Part shown: positions 48,300 through 56,541 of the stretch, one piece after another | Layout of the letters: every line of letters starts with the position of its first letter | How positions within the stretch are numbered: position 1 is the first letter of the stretch | Assembly: GCA_946636615.1 (NCBI GenBank) | Contig: CAMPBE010000005.1 | Coordinates: 1 to 61,447, forward strand | Direction: 5' to 3' | DNA length: 61,447 nt | Source of the DNA: an uncultured bacterium | GTDB lineage: Bacteria > Cyanobacteriota > Vampirovibrionia > Gastranaerophilales > Gastranaerophilaceae | Notes under the pieces: model-generated | Databases searched by the model: none | What the model saw: the letters and a program-made list of their open reading frames with translations, nothing else | Told to the model about the DNA's origin: nothing | Translations under genes and position numbers: made by a program

Positions 48300-48755
48300 T
48301 TAGTCAACAAATTGTTGCATTAATTCAAAAGGTTTTTCGGCAACTTTAAGAGTTTCCTCATCAATTATACCTCTTTTTAACTCAGAAAAAGTTGCTTTTT
48401 TTGAATTAAACTTATCTTTCAAAAACTCATAAGAAATTTTCGGATCGCATTTATCTCCGCATGTAAATAAATCCACCGCAGCATAACCTAATTCCGGCCA
48501 CGTATGAATTGCTAAATGACTTTCTGAAATAATAACAACACCAGAAACACCATATGGATTAAATTTATGGAAACATTTTTGGACAATAGTCGCACCACAC
48601 TCAAGGGCGGCATCCACCATATATTTTTCAACTTTATCAATACTATTCAAAGTATTTGGATCACATTCAAAAAATTCTGCTAATACGTGTTGACCCAAGT
48701 GGATTTCTTTCTTTCCGCTTTCCCTAAGGGTTGTAAATGGTGATGTTATTGCCAA
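48300..48755 (-). CDS. speD: S-adenosylmethionine decarboxylase proenzyme
   Basis: The 151-residue prokaryotic AdoMetDC self-cleaves between E78 and S79 in ISESHLAIHTWPE, forming the pyruvoyl group, and makes decarboxylated SAM for spermidine. His and Cys of the active site are present (H80, C99 region TCGDKCDP). The start is TTG at 48755: the GGAGG site lies eight bases upstream, whereas the nearer ATG is out of frame and hits a stop after four codons. An N-terminal extension of about 15 residues precedes the family's usual GQHVLAEF start. Confidence 0.95.
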   Translation of the reverse strand: MAITSPFTTLRESGKKEIHLGQHVLAEFFECDPNTLNSIDKVEKYMVDAALECGATIVQKCFHKFNPYGVSGVVIISESHLAIHTWPELGYAAVDLFTCGDKCDPKISYEFLKDKFNSKKATFSELKRGIIDEETLKVAEKPFELMQQFVD

Positions 48756-49056
48756 TTCATGTGCCTCCTTATAAATGCATATCTATACTACCGAATTACA
48801 TATTACTACAAAAATCGCAAAATTTGTAAAATTTCCCATATTAATTTAAAAATTTACAAATCTTATAACTATAATATGCCTAAAATCGGGTAATAATGTA
48901 TCATTCAAACAGGCTATTTTTATTAATATTTTTTAACATATCAGCTATAGTTATTTATAATAAGAAATTGTTAAAACACACTAAAGGCCTGCTATTTGCA
49001 GACCTTTATCATTTTTTTTGCTTTTACCATTTTCCCCAAAAATTTTTCAACCTGAC
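48756..49056. other. AT-rich gap with a terminator-like hairpin
   Basis: Holds the speD upstream region (no clear promoter chosen) and a hairpin with arms AAAGGCCTGC/GCAGACCTTT (48983-49007, one mismatch). On the plus strand a T run follows, on the minus strand a weaker one. The hairpin would end the small two-gene unit at 49057-49444. No further gene seen. Confidence 0.45.
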
Positions 49057-49218
49057 CTATTTTGCGATTTGAATTGCTTCAAATTTGTTATCTTCCTTTG
49101 ATTTCTGTAAATATTTTACTAATGATTTTGCAACTAATTCAGAACGTTTTTTATTTTCGTTATCCAAGATTTCAAAGTATTCGTCTAATGATGACATTAT
49201 ATATTCTTTATTTTCCAT
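49057..49218 (-). CDS. 53-residue small protein downstream of a ribbon-helix-helix gene
   Basis: This short frame begins with ATG at 49218 behind a strong AAGGGGAAAG site and ends TAG at 49057. The product is acidic/Lys-rich and helical (MENKEYIMSSLDEYFEILDN, then KKRSELVAKSLVKYLQKS). It lies 37 bases after the ribbon-helix-helix gene on the same strand and before a terminator-like hairpin, so the two form a compact unit. No family recognised. Confidence 0.6.
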   Translation of the reverse strand: MENKEYIMSSLDEYFEILDNENKKRSELVAKSLVKYLQKSKEDNKFEAIQIAK

Positions 49219-49255
49219 ATCTTTCCCCTTATAATTTTTGCTTTACTTTTCTTTC

Positions 49256-49444
49256 TTAACTTAATAGAGCTTCCAAAATTTCTGCATTTCTTGTTGATCT
49301 TTGTGTGTTTCTCACTTGATTTCTGTACATATAAGTCCTAAGTGCTTCTCTAATAAGTTCTGATCTTGTACGATTTTCGTTTCCTGCTAATTGATCAATT
49401 TCATCTAAAAATCTTTCCGGCATTGAAATTAAAACTCTGGCCAT
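49256..49444 (-). CDS. Ribbon-helix-helix (CopG-like) DNA-binding protein
   Basis: A 62-residue protein with the RHH pattern: RVLISMPERFLDEIDQLAG (strand then helix 1), NRTRSELIREALRTYM (helix 2), then a basic/Gln tail. RHH proteins are dimeric repressors, and many are antitoxins. SD AAGGAGAAG. It is followed by the 53-residue gene at 49057, which could be its partner. Confidence 0.85.
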   Translation of the reverse strand: MARVLISMPERFLDEIDQLAGNENRTRSELIREALRTYMYRNQVRNTQRSTRNAEILEALLS

Positions 49445-49570
49445 TGACTTCTCCTTTATGTTCCCTTTTGTAATTCCCCTTGTATTTATATAAAGTAAAT
49501 TATTAATTAAAAATTGCGTATTCAGTATATACTTTTTATAAATAACGTAACAAAAGTTTACATATCATGC

Positions 49571-50278
49571 TTAAATCCGCCGAACATAATAGTTTTCATC
49601 ATTCTTTAATTCTTCTTTCATTGTTGACAAACCATCATTTTTTAATTTTGAAAGAATTTTCGCAGTTTTTTCTCGTATAGTATAATCTTCAACATCCTTG
49701 CTTTGTTCAACTATAGCAGCAATTTTATCTGCTTCTATACACTCTGTAAATTCAGATATAGTTTCAAGGTACCAATATAACTTGAAAATTTCTTTGTTAA
49801 TCTTATATTTTCCATCTTGTATATCAAAAGTCTTTGCCTTTTTAGCCAATTCTAATGTTCTTTTTATTAAACTATTACAAAAATTTTGATTAAACTCAGA
49901 AATATTTCTCATATATTTTAATGCGTTAATCGTATTTCTGCAAATATTTCCATTTATATCAATTATCGCCTCTAAAAATATATTTGAATAATTTACAAAT
50001 AAATCAGGATTTTCTTTTACAAATTCCATCAATCTAAATGATACAGCTTCTCTTATTTTCCCATCACAACCTGTTAAATTATTTATTAATATATCTGCAT
50101 CGCTCTTATTGGATATTTTATCCAATTTTATAACAGCAGCTTGTTTTTCTGCAACAGAACCACTATTCAAATATTGAACTAAATCTTCATGCGAATATTC
50201 ATTCTCATATATATTTAAAGCTTGCTCAAAATCTTTTTTGTGTTTATTATATAAAATTTCTGAATTATTACTTTTCAA
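49571..50278 (-). CDS. HEAT-repeat-like protein
   Basis: A 235-residue all-helical protein with HEAT/PBS-lyase-like repeats: SVAEKQAAVIKLDKISNKSDADILINNL, then KIREAVSFRLMEFV, then NICRNTINALKYM, and a last one with REKTAKILSKL. It starts with TTG at 50278 with GAGG upstream. Such repeats bind proteins. Function unknown; divergent from the 58-residue gene. Confidence 0.7.
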   Translation of the reverse strand: MKSNNSEILYNKHKKDFEQALNIYENEYSHEDLVQYLNSGSVAEKQAAVIKLDKISNKSDADILINNLTGCDGKIREAVSFRLMEFVKENPDLFVNYSNIFLEAIIDINGNICRNTINALKYMRNISEFNQNFCNSLIKRTLELAKKAKTFDIQDGKYKINKEIFKLYWYLETISEFTECIEADKIAAIVEQSKDVEDYTIREKTAKILSKLKNDGLSTMKEELKNDENYYVRRI

Positions 50279-50331
50279 ATTTTAAAGCCTCAACTGTTAT
50301 ATATTTAATATAGCATGAACTACAATGATTT

Positions 50332-50360
50332 TTGATTATTAAATAGTTTTAATGTATGAT
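50332..50360 (+). promoter_or_regulatory. Promoter of the 58-residue gene
   Basis: TTGATT (50332-50337), a 17-base spacer and TATGAT (50355-50360), giving a leader of about 35-40 bases that ends in CAGGAGAAATTT before the ATG at 50405. Confidence 0.6.
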
Positions 50361-50404
50361 ATCAAATAACAGTTAATAAATATAATAATATTCAGGAGAA
50401 ATTT

Positions 50405-50581
50405 ATGAACGAAATTATCACATTTTTCAAAGATATATTTATGATAAGCGATACTGATAAAAAAGTGAGAGTAGGACTTTCTCAATTTAAATCAATTCCG
50501 CAAGCAAAAGTACCTGTAAAAAAAGTAAATAAAATATCAAAAGAAGTTAAGCTTTCCGATTTAATGCGCAGAAGCGCTTAA
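50405..50581 (+). CDS. 58-residue small basic protein
   Basis: A short gene with a good promoter, an AGGAGAAA ribosome binding site and a stop at 50581, four bases before the convergent btuR stop. The N-terminus is hydrophobic-amphipathic (MNEIITFFKDIFMI), and the rest is Lys-rich with VPVKKVNKISKEVKLSDLM and a basic RRSA end. No family recognised. Regulatory elements on both sides make it likely to be real. Confidence 0.6.
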   Translation: MNEIITFFKDIFMISDTDKKVRVGLSQFKSIPQAKVPVKKVNKISKEVKLSDLMRRSA

Positions 50582-50585
50582 TTAT

Positions 50586-51161
50586 TTAATATTCTATACC
50601 TTTTCTTGCCTGAACACCCTTATCCCAATAATGTTTTACGGGTTCTATTCTTGATACCAGATGAGCAATCTCAACTATCTTTTCATGCGCATTTCTGCCT
50701 GTCAAAACAATTTCCATATCTTCAGGCTTATTTTTCAAAATTTCTACAATTTCGTCTTCATCAATAAAACCTAAGTCTATAGCAATATTAGCTTCATCAA
50801 GAATTATCAAATTATATTCATCATTTTTTATTGCTTTTTTTGCTAATTCCCAACCTTTTTTTATTTCAGCTGCATCTGCATCCGACTTATTACTTTGGTA
50901 AACAATTCTATCTAACCCTGCCTGAACAATAGTCAAATTTTTGGCAATTTCAGGAGACAAATTACGAAAAGAATTTAATTCACCATAATCATCTCCGCCT
51001 TTAGTAAACATTATTATTAAAACTTTCCACGAACGTCCCAAAGCACGCATTGCAAGCCCCAGAGAAGCGGTAGTTTTTCCTTTACCATCACCTGTATATA
51101 CTTGAATATACCCATGTTTTGCCCAATTTGGATTTATTAATTGTTTTTCATTGTCTGACAT
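50586..51161 (-). CDS. btuR: Cob(I)yrinic acid a,c-diamide adenosyltransferase
   Basis: The 191-residue CobA/CobO/BtuR-type enzyme adenosylates corrinoids. P-loop YTGDGKGKTTAS (about 22-33), then LIIMFTKGG, LIILDEANIAIDLGF and VLTGRNAHEKIVEIAHLVS. Length is normal. It indicates corrinoid use or salvage, consistent with the corrinoid iron-sulfur protein at 4280-6051. TATAAT lies eight bases before the ATG with no Shine-Dalgarno. Confidence 0.94.
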   Translation of the reverse strand: MSDNEKQLINPNWAKHGYIQVYTGDGKGKTTASLGLAMRALGRSWKVLIIMFTKGGDDYGELNSFRNLSPEIAKNLTIVQAGLDRIVYQSNKSDADAAEIKKGWELAKKAIKNDEYNLIILDEANIAIDLGFIDEDEIVEILKNKPEDMEIVLTGRNAHEKIVEIAHLVSRIEPVKHYWDKGVQARKGIEY

Positions 51162-51179
51162 TTGTATTTATTATATATT
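51151..51179 (+). promoter_or_regulatory. Leaderless-type promoter of the 5-FCL gene
   Basis: TTGTCT (51151-51156), a 17-base spacer and TATATT (51174-51179) end seven bases before the ATG at 51187; no Shine-Dalgarno is present. The promoter overlaps the start of the divergent btuR gene. Confidence 0.45.
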
Positions 51180-51186
51180 AAATCTT

Positions 51187-51693
51187 ATGGATAGTAAATC
51201 AGACTTAAGAATATATGCAAAAAACTTAAGAAAAACACTTGATATAAAAAATATCAGTTCAGAAATTGTTTCAAATATAAGAAGACTTAATGATTACAAA
51301 AAGGCTGAAAATGTCATGATTTTTTATCCTATGAAATATGAGATTAATCTTTTAGAATTATTAAATGATAACAAAAGGTTTTATATTCCTAAAGTTCTAA
51401 ATCAATCCCTGTTAGTTTGTCCTTATGATAACAATTTAACAATATCAGAATTTGGAGTAATGGAGCCAAATACCAAACCTGTTAATCCAAATATTTTGGA
51501 TTTGATATTTGTTCCGGCACTAATGGTTGATAATGAAGGTTATAGGCTCGGCTACGGCGGAGGATTTTATGACAGATTTTTAGAAAAATATCCACATATA
51601 AAAACAATTGTTCCTATTGCAAAAGAATTAATTATTGATAAAATACCTAAAGAAAAATTTGATATTAAAATATCCCATATAATTACTCAATAA
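51187..51693 (+). CDS. 5-formyltetrahydrofolate cyclo-ligase
   Basis: The 168-residue ATP-dependent enzyme returns 5-formyl-THF to 5,10-methenyl-THF. It has the DLRIYAKNLRK start, the MIFYPMKYEINL region, and the DLIFVPALMVDNEGYRLGYGGGFYDRFL signature. Start chosen at ATG 51187; the longer frame begins inside the btuR start region. It connects to FolD in folate one-carbon flow. Confidence 0.92.
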   Translation: MDSKSDLRIYAKNLRKTLDIKNISSEIVSNIRRLNDYKKAENVMIFYPMKYEINLLELLNDNKRFYIPKVLNQSLLVCPYDNNLTISEFGVMEPNTKPVNPNILDLIFVPALMVDNEGYRLGYGGGFYDRFLEKYPHIKTIVPIAKELIIDKIPKEKFDIKISHIITQ

Positions 51694-51716
51694 AAAAAGG
51701 GAAGCAGGATGCTTCC
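51692..51716 (-). terminator. Terminator of the 51796 gene
   Basis: An 8-bp perfect stem GGGAAGCA/TGCTTCCC (51699-51717) with a three-base loop, followed on the minus strand by a run of seven T. It lies just after the 5-FCL stop. Confidence 0.75.
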
Positions 51717-51795
51717 CCCGGTTAGTTTTTAGGATAGGGGTTTTAGGTTAAAATAAAATATAATACTACACACTACATACAGGATTTAGGCACTA

Positions 51796-52317
51796 TTATG
51801 CCGTATACTCAGGCTTCCATTGTTTTACAGCGGCATCTTCACCCTGTTTAACAGATTCTAATTCCTGATCAAGCATCTTTAACTGAGTTTCAATCTTAGC
51901 TTTTTCTGCTTGAATTTGTTTTTCCTGCTCATTCAAGAGCTTTTGTTCTTGCTTTCCTACCATTTGCCTTTGCTGATCGTACAAACTCTTGAAAATCCAA
52001 TTCATGTACATTTGCTGATACTGAGGGTTACCCATCTGACTCGCTTGCATTTGAATCATTGGTCCCATCATTGCCATTTGTTGTTGTGCACCGAAAATTG
52101 CCGCATTATGCGCATAATTCATGTACATTAACTGTCGTCCGAACATCGATCCCGGAGTGTTCATCATATCACTCATAGAAACTGACCCATCCGCTATGTT
52201 CGCCGCATATTGCTGCAGATCACTCAGTTTCTGGGTGATGTTCATCAAGCGAAAATTCAAATCGCTTTTCTGACGCATAATGTCTAATTTTCGATATGCG
52301 AAAATTAATAGAGACAT
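51796..52317 (-). CDS. Met/Gln-rich coiled-coil protein of the QKS N-terminal family
   Basis: A 173-residue protein with no signal peptide. Residues about 13-28 (IMRQKSDLNFRLMNIT) match the N-terminal module of the 20671 protein shifted by one residue (QKS-x-L-x-F). The middle (about 45-110) is unusually rich in Met, Gln, Tyr and Asn; the C-terminal 60 residues are a Lys/Glu/Gln coiled coil. Function unknown. It has its own terminator and SD TAGGAGTT. Confidence 0.7.
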   Translation of the reverse strand: MSLLIFAYRKLDIMRQKSDLNFRLMNITQKLSDLQQYAANIADGSVSMSDMMNTPGSMFGRQLMYMNYAHNAAIFGAQQQMAMMGPMIQMQASQMGNPQYQQMYMNWIFKSLYDQQRQMVGKQEQKLLNEQEKQIQAEKAKIETQLKMLDQELESVKQGEDAAVKQWKPEYTA

Positions 52318-52365
52318 TTTTCAACTCCTACCTAAATTTAATTTAACTAACCTAACCTTACATGT

Positions 52366-52402
52366 ATATAAAAACATGCAACTCTAAGGAATTGCATGTT
52401 TT
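52366..52402 (-). terminator. Terminator of clpP
   Basis: An 11-bp stem (AAAACATGCAA at 52371-52381 with TTGCATGTTTT at 52392-52402) with a T-rich 3' side on the minus strand. T also follows on the plus strand, so it may act both ways. Confidence 0.7.
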
Positions 52403-52430
52403 TGAACGTTGTGTTAAGATTTGTTAACAA

Positions 52431-53045
52431 TTACTTATTTTCTCTTGTAACAACTTTGTCAATAAGCCCATATTCCAAAGCTTCCTGTGCTGTTAAGAAA
52501 TGATCACGTTCACAATCTTCTCTAACCTTATCGTAAGGTTGACCTGAATTTTCTGCAATAATACTAATTAACATATCTTTCATGCGTAAAATTTCTTTTG
52601 CTTCAAGTTCAATATCGGTTGCCTGACCTTGCGCACCGCCTAAAGGTTGATGGATCATAACTCTTGCGTTTGGCAGGGCAAGTCTTTTTCCTTTTGCACC
52701 GGAGCAAAGAAGAAAAGCACCCATTGACGCCGCATCACCCAAACAAATCGTTGATACATCACATTTGATAAGCTGCATTGTATCATAAATCGCCATACCA
52801 GCAGTAATCACACCACCAGGACTATTTATATACAACATAATATCTTTTTCGGGATTTTCACTTTCTAATAAAAGTAATTGAGCAACAACAGAGTTTGCAA
52901 CTTCATCATCAATTTCAGTACCTAAAAATATAATTCTTTCTCGCAATAATCTTGAAAAAATATCAAATGAGCGCTCACCTCTTGAAGATGCTTCAATAAC
53001 TGTCGGTACGTAACCCATTATTTTCATATAAGTTTCCTGATTCAT
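52431..53045 (-). CDS. clpP: ATP-dependent Clp protease proteolytic subunit
   Basis: The 204-residue serine peptidase has the catalytic triad S107 (DAASMGAF), H132 (MIHQPLGG) and D181 (CERDHF), and the [20 protein letters not shown] region. Length is normal. It is one base after the CorC-type gene, an uncommon operon. clpX is not adjacent. Confidence 0.97.
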   Translation of the reverse strand: MNQETYMKIMGYVPTVIEASSRGERSFDIFSRLLRERIIFLGTEIDDEVANSVVAQLLLLESENPEKDIMLYINSPGGVITAGMAIYDTMQLIKCDVSTICLGDAASMGAFLLCSGAKGKRLALPNARVMIHQPLGGAQGQATDIELEAKEILRMKDMLISIIAENSGQPYDKVREDCERDHFLTAQEALEYGLIDKVVTRENK

Positions 53046-53046
53046 T

Positions 53047-54408
53047 TTACTCTCCTATATTATCTTCGTCTTTAATTTCTTCATTAACCTGTTTTATAAT
53101 TTCAAGTTTGGTGATACGAGCACCATCAACTTCTTTCACAACAAATGTGAAATCTTGAAAATCTACTTTATCGTCAACTTCAGCTAATCGGCCTAACAAT
53201 TTAACAACAAGGCCTCCAATAGTATCTATATCTTCATCATCAATTTCATTTTCATTAAGATTAAAGTATTCAGCAAACTCATCTAATCTTAAAATTGCAT
53301 TTGCCAAATATTTATTAGGTTCAATTTCCTGAATTTCATTTTCTTCTTCTTCTTCAACATCAAATTCATCCTGAACATCGCCAAATATTTCTTCAATAAC
53401 ATCTTCCAAAGTTAAAAGTCCGGATGTGCCACCAAATTCATCAACAACGATGGCAATTTGACCTTTACTTTTTTTAAACTCAAGAACCAACTTATCCATA
53501 GTCATTGTCTCTGGAACAAGCAATATATTTCGTTGGATTTTTGCAACGGGACAAATTTCATCTTTTATTGAAAGAGAGAATAAATCTTTTACATGCACAA
53601 ATCCTGTAATATGGTCTATATCTTCCTCATAAACAGGATATCTTGTATATTGGCTTTCCGTCGCAAGCTTGTTAAGTTCTTCTAACGGCATATCAATAGG
53701 AATACAAATCATATCCGTTCTCGGAACCATAACTTGTTTTGCTGTTAAATCTGAAAATTTGAACACATTATGAATCATATCTTTTTCAGTTTCATTAAGT
53801 TCACCACCGTCAAAACTTGCATTAACTAACATATCAAGTTCCTCAGTTGAATGCACTAAAGAACCCTTATGTGAATGCGGAATATTCAGCATTTTTAAAA
53901 CTAAATTTCCAAATCCATTCAAAAGCCATATAAAAGGGTTAAATATAATTGTCAAAAAGTGCATTGGTCTTGCAACTAAAAGCGCTGTTTTTTCAGTATA
54001 TTCAAGAGCAATTGATTTAGGAATAAGTTCTCCTATTACAACATGGAAGAACGTAATCAAGGCAAATGCAATTGATGCAGAAAGTGTGTGCGTTGCAACA
54101 GTTTTACTTATACCGGGTAAAAATACAAATATAGGCTCAATAATTCTTGCTAAAGTACCTTCGCCAACCCAACCTAAACCGATACTCGAAATTGTAACAC
54201 CTAATTGAACTGCAGCAATAAATTTATCTAAATCCTTTAATGCCTCAAGTGCTAATTTTGCGTTAAAATTACCTTCATTTACAAGTTGCTCTATTCTTGT
54301 TTTTCGGACTTTTACCATTGCAAACTCGGAAGCTACAAAAAATCCGTTTGAAAATAGTAAAAATGCTATTAAAAATAAGTTAAAATATATACTACCCGTG
54401 TCGTCCAT
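53047..54408 (-). CDS. HlyC/CorC-family membrane protein (CNNM-CBS)
   Basis: A 453-residue protein with an N-terminal CNNM domain (about four helices; [37 protein letters not shown]), two CBS domains at about 205-325 and a C-terminal CorC_HlyC domain (from about 350). Members act in Mg/Co efflux or tolerance. A highly acidic stretch ([14 protein letters not shown]) joins the CBS and C-terminal domains. Confidence 0.94.
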   Translation of the reverse strand: MDDTGSIYFNLFLIAFLLFSNGFFVASEFAMVKVRKTRIEQLVNEGNFNAKLALEALKDLDKFIAAVQLGVTISSIGLGWVGEGTLARIIEPIFVFLPGISKTVATHTLSASIAFALITFFHVVIGELIPKSIALEYTEKTALLVARPMHFLTIIFNPFIWLLNGFGNLVLKMLNIPHSHKGSLVHSTEELDMLVNASFDGGELNETEKDMIHNVFKFSDLTAKQVMVPRTDMICIPIDMPLEELNKLATESQYTRYPVYEEDIDHITGFVHVKDLFSLSIKDEICPVAKIQRNILLVPETMTMDKLVLEFKKSKGQIAIVVDEFGGTSGLLTLEDVIEEIFGDVQDEFDVEEEEENEIQEIEPNKYLANAILRLDEFAEYFNLNENEIDDEDIDTIGGLVVKLLGRLAEVDDKVDFQDFTFVVKEVDGARITKLEIIKQVNEEIKDEDNIGE

Positions 54409-54439
54409 ATTTTCCTGTAAAGAGATTATTCACCTACTT

Positions 54440-54490
54440 GTCATTCTGAGGGCAAAGCCCGAAGAATCTCTCAAAACGGTTCAGAATGAC
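54440..54490. repeat. Complete copy of the 51-52 bp palindromic repeat
   Basis: Starts GTCATTCTGA and ends TCAGAATGAC, a perfect 10-bp terminal inverted repeat, with GCCCGAAGAATCTC inside. It lies between two minus-strand genes. No ORF in it can encode a transposase, so it would be a non-autonomous (MITE-like) or REP-like element. Confidence 0.75.
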
Positions 54491-54539
54491 TTTATTACTA
54501 TTAGTCCGATTATAATATTAATTAATAAAAAAAGCAATC

Positions 54540-55355
54540 CTATTTTTGAGGCATTTCTACTTCTTTCAGTTCAGTATATACCATTGGCGAAAAACCTCTG
54601 GTAGTTGAAATTGTTATAACTTTGTATGAATGCGGATCATTTAACAACGATGGAGATGTTATATGATAAACACCATTTCTCATTATTTCACCATTAGTAT
54701 GAATATGGCCTGCGATTACTGAAATTACATTTTCATTTTTATCCAACAAACTTAAATATTCATCTTTATTGTATACTCTGTGCGAAGGTTGTTCTTTTAA
54801 AGGTACAAGCGGATAGTGCTGAAATATAACGACCTTACTTCTTCTGTAATGTTTTAATTTCTTTTCTAGCCATTTCATAGTATTAGCCTTGAAATATCCA
54901 ACAGCTCCGGGAATAACCTCTTTTGCCCCGTCAGCGACAATAAACACATACCCGTTCTTTTTAAAAACATAATTTGGTTTTCTTATATGATAAAAAGCAT
55001 TGTTTTCTCTAATAACTTCCAAATAACGCTGTTTAGATAACCCCCCATTTTTATATACATCATGGTTTCCTATTACAATATAATAAGGCTTTTTTAATTT
55101 ATTAACAGTTTTTACGAAAACGGCAAGATCGCTTTCATTAGGTTTATCAATATTATCTCCGGTAAACATAACAAATGATATATCTTTTTCGTTCTTATTA
55201 ATTGTATCTACCATAGCTTTTAAAACTTCTAATCTGTATGGTTCTTCAGATTTAAAATGAGTATCCGTGACTTGAACAAATTTTACGACACTTGCCATCA
55301 CTGCATTTTGTATAAATAATAACGAAAACAATGCTAATAACAGATTTCTAAACAT
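54540..55355 (-). CDS. Exported metallophosphoesterase
   Basis: A 271-residue calcineurin-like phosphoesterase. N-terminal signal peptide; then metal motifs VTDTHF, FTGDNIDKP, VIGNHDVYK, FQHYPLVP and IAGHIHTNGE in the family order. Substrate unknown. SD GAGGAA before the ATG. Confidence 0.92.
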   Translation of the reverse strand: MFRNLLLALFSLLFIQNAVMASVVKFVQVTDTHFKSEEPYRLEVLKAMVDTINKNEKDISFVMFTGDNIDKPNESDLAVFVKTVNKLKKPYYIVIGNHDVYKNGGLSKQRYLEVIRENNAFYHIRKPNYVFKKNGYVFIVADGAKEVIPGAVGYFKANTMKWLEKKLKHYRRSKVVIFQHYPLVPLKEQPSHRVYNKDEYLSLLDKNENVISVIAGHIHTNGEIMRNGVYHITSPSLLNDPHSYKVITISTTRGFSPMVYTELKEVEMPQK

Positions 55356-55416
55356 TAATTCCTCACTTTTATAATGATTATAGCATAAAACTCATTAATA
55401 TGTTAATATTATACAT

Positions 55417-55662
55417 ATGAGATTAGACAAATTTTTAAAAGTTTCAAGATTAATAAAACGCAGAACAGTTGCAAATGAAGTCTCAGATACCGGCAGGGTT
55501 TATGTAAACGGCAATTCTGCAAAACCTTCCAAACAATTAAAAACAGGAGATGAAATCAGAATAGAATATGCCAACAGAACTGTAAAAGTAAAAATATTAA
55601 AAGTTCCTGAAAACAATGTTAGTGTTCAGGAAGCTCCTACTTTATACGAAATTATTGAATAA
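55417..55662 (+). CDS. rqcP: S4-domain protein RqcP (YabO-like)
   Basis: An 81-residue S4-domain RNA-binding protein that starts MRLDKFLKVSRLIKRRT as in Bacillus RqcP (YabO), and has GRVYVNGNSAKPSKQLKTGDEIRI. RqcP works with RqcH in alanine tailing of stalled nascent chains. An extended -10 (TG, T, TAATAT at 55401-55409) ends seven bases before the ATG and no Shine-Dalgarno is visible. It converges with flgC three bases apart. Confidence 0.88.
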   Translation: MRLDKFLKVSRLIKRRTVANEVSDTGRVYVNGNSAKPSKQLKTGDEIRIEYANRTVKVKILKVPENNVSVQEAPTLYEIIE

Positions 55663-55665
55663 AAA

Positions 55666-56109
55666 CTATCTGCCGATTTCTACAGCTTTTGCGGCCATTG
55701 ATTTTGTAATATTGATTAATGCGAGGTTAGCTTCATAAGCTCTTTGTGCCAAAATAGCATCTGCCATATCAACAGCAGGATTTACATTTGATGCCCTTAT
55801 ATATCCGTTTGCATCAGCATCTGGATGACCTGGACGATAAATTTTATCACCTAATGTGGGGTCTTCAATGCATCCGTTAAATACAACACCGCCCTGCAAA
55901 TAAGGTAATGTACCAACACCAAATACATCTTCTTTCATTGAATTCATTAATCCGTGAAAAGATATATCTTCTGTAGCATTCAATATCGGAATACGTCTAA
56001 CATAATTAGGTGTATCTACATTTGCAATATTTTTTGCATGAATATCAAGCCTCAAACCATGTGCTCTTAAGGCATTTGATCCGATATTCATTGATTCCAT
56101 TATACTCAT
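55666..56109 (-). CDS. flgC: Flagellar basal-body rod protein FlgC
   Basis: A 147-residue proximal rod protein. N-terminal motif NIANVDTPNYVRR and the C-terminal MADAILAQRAYEANLALINITKSM pair of helices are typical. Start chosen at ATG 56109 (AAAGG upstream); eight codons of extra frame lie upstream. It is the last gene of the rod operon; fliE, which usually follows flgC, is not here. Confidence 0.92.
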   Translation of the reverse strand: MSIMESMNIGSNALRAHGLRLDIHAKNIANVDTPNYVRRIPILNATEDISFHGLMNSMKEDVFGVGTLPYLQGGVVFNGCIEDPTLGDKIYRPGHPDADANGYIRASNVNPAVDMADAILAQRAYEANLALINITKSMAAKAVEIGR

Positions 56110-56137
56110 AGTTAAACCTTTCTTAACCCTCAACCTA

Positions 56138-56160
56138 CCCTCTCCCTAAAAGGGCGAGGG
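56138..56160. repeat. G/C-rich hairpin between flgB and flgC
   Basis: CCCTC-T-CCCT/AGGG-C-GAGGG stem with an AAA loop, similar in style to the cluster at 57-402. Placed in the middle of the rod operon, it may reduce or tune flgC expression. Confidence 0.55.
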
Positions 56161-56171
56161 AAAGCAAAAAG

Positions 56172-56519
56172 TTATTTTCCGACATTAATTACTGTTTTCA
56201 TTTGTGTAATTATATTTGACATTCTTCTTGTTGCCATCGTGTAAAGAAGTGAATTTTGTTGAAGCTCCATCAATTCATTTGCAGGATCAATTTCTTCTCC
56301 GCGCCTTTCATCAATTACTCCTGACGGCCCAAGTTTTTCTGATAATTTTGTTTCCAAAGGACTGTTCATTGAGCTTAGATAATCACCAAAACTCACATCA
56401 CGGCGAACATATCCGGGAGTATCCATGTTGGCAAGGTTTGAGCCCAAAGCTCTTTGTCTTTGAGAAATCAAATCCATCATTAATGAAACTTTACCCATAC
56501 TATCTAGTGATGTATACAT
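56172..56519 (-). CDS. flgB: Flagellar basal-body rod protein FlgB
   Basis: A 115-residue rod protein with NLANMDTPGYVRRDVSFGDYL and the helical C-terminus LMELQQNSLLYTMATRRMSNIITQMKTVI. Length is slightly short for the family. SD AAAGGAT. Confidence 0.92.
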   Translation of the reverse strand: MYTSLDSMGKVSLMMDLISQRQRALGSNLANMDTPGYVRRDVSFGDYLSSMNSPLETKLSEKLGPSGVIDERRGEEIDPANELMELQQNSLLYTMATRRMSNIITQMKTVINVGK

Positions 56520-56541
56520 TTTTTATCCTTTCAAAACTTTA

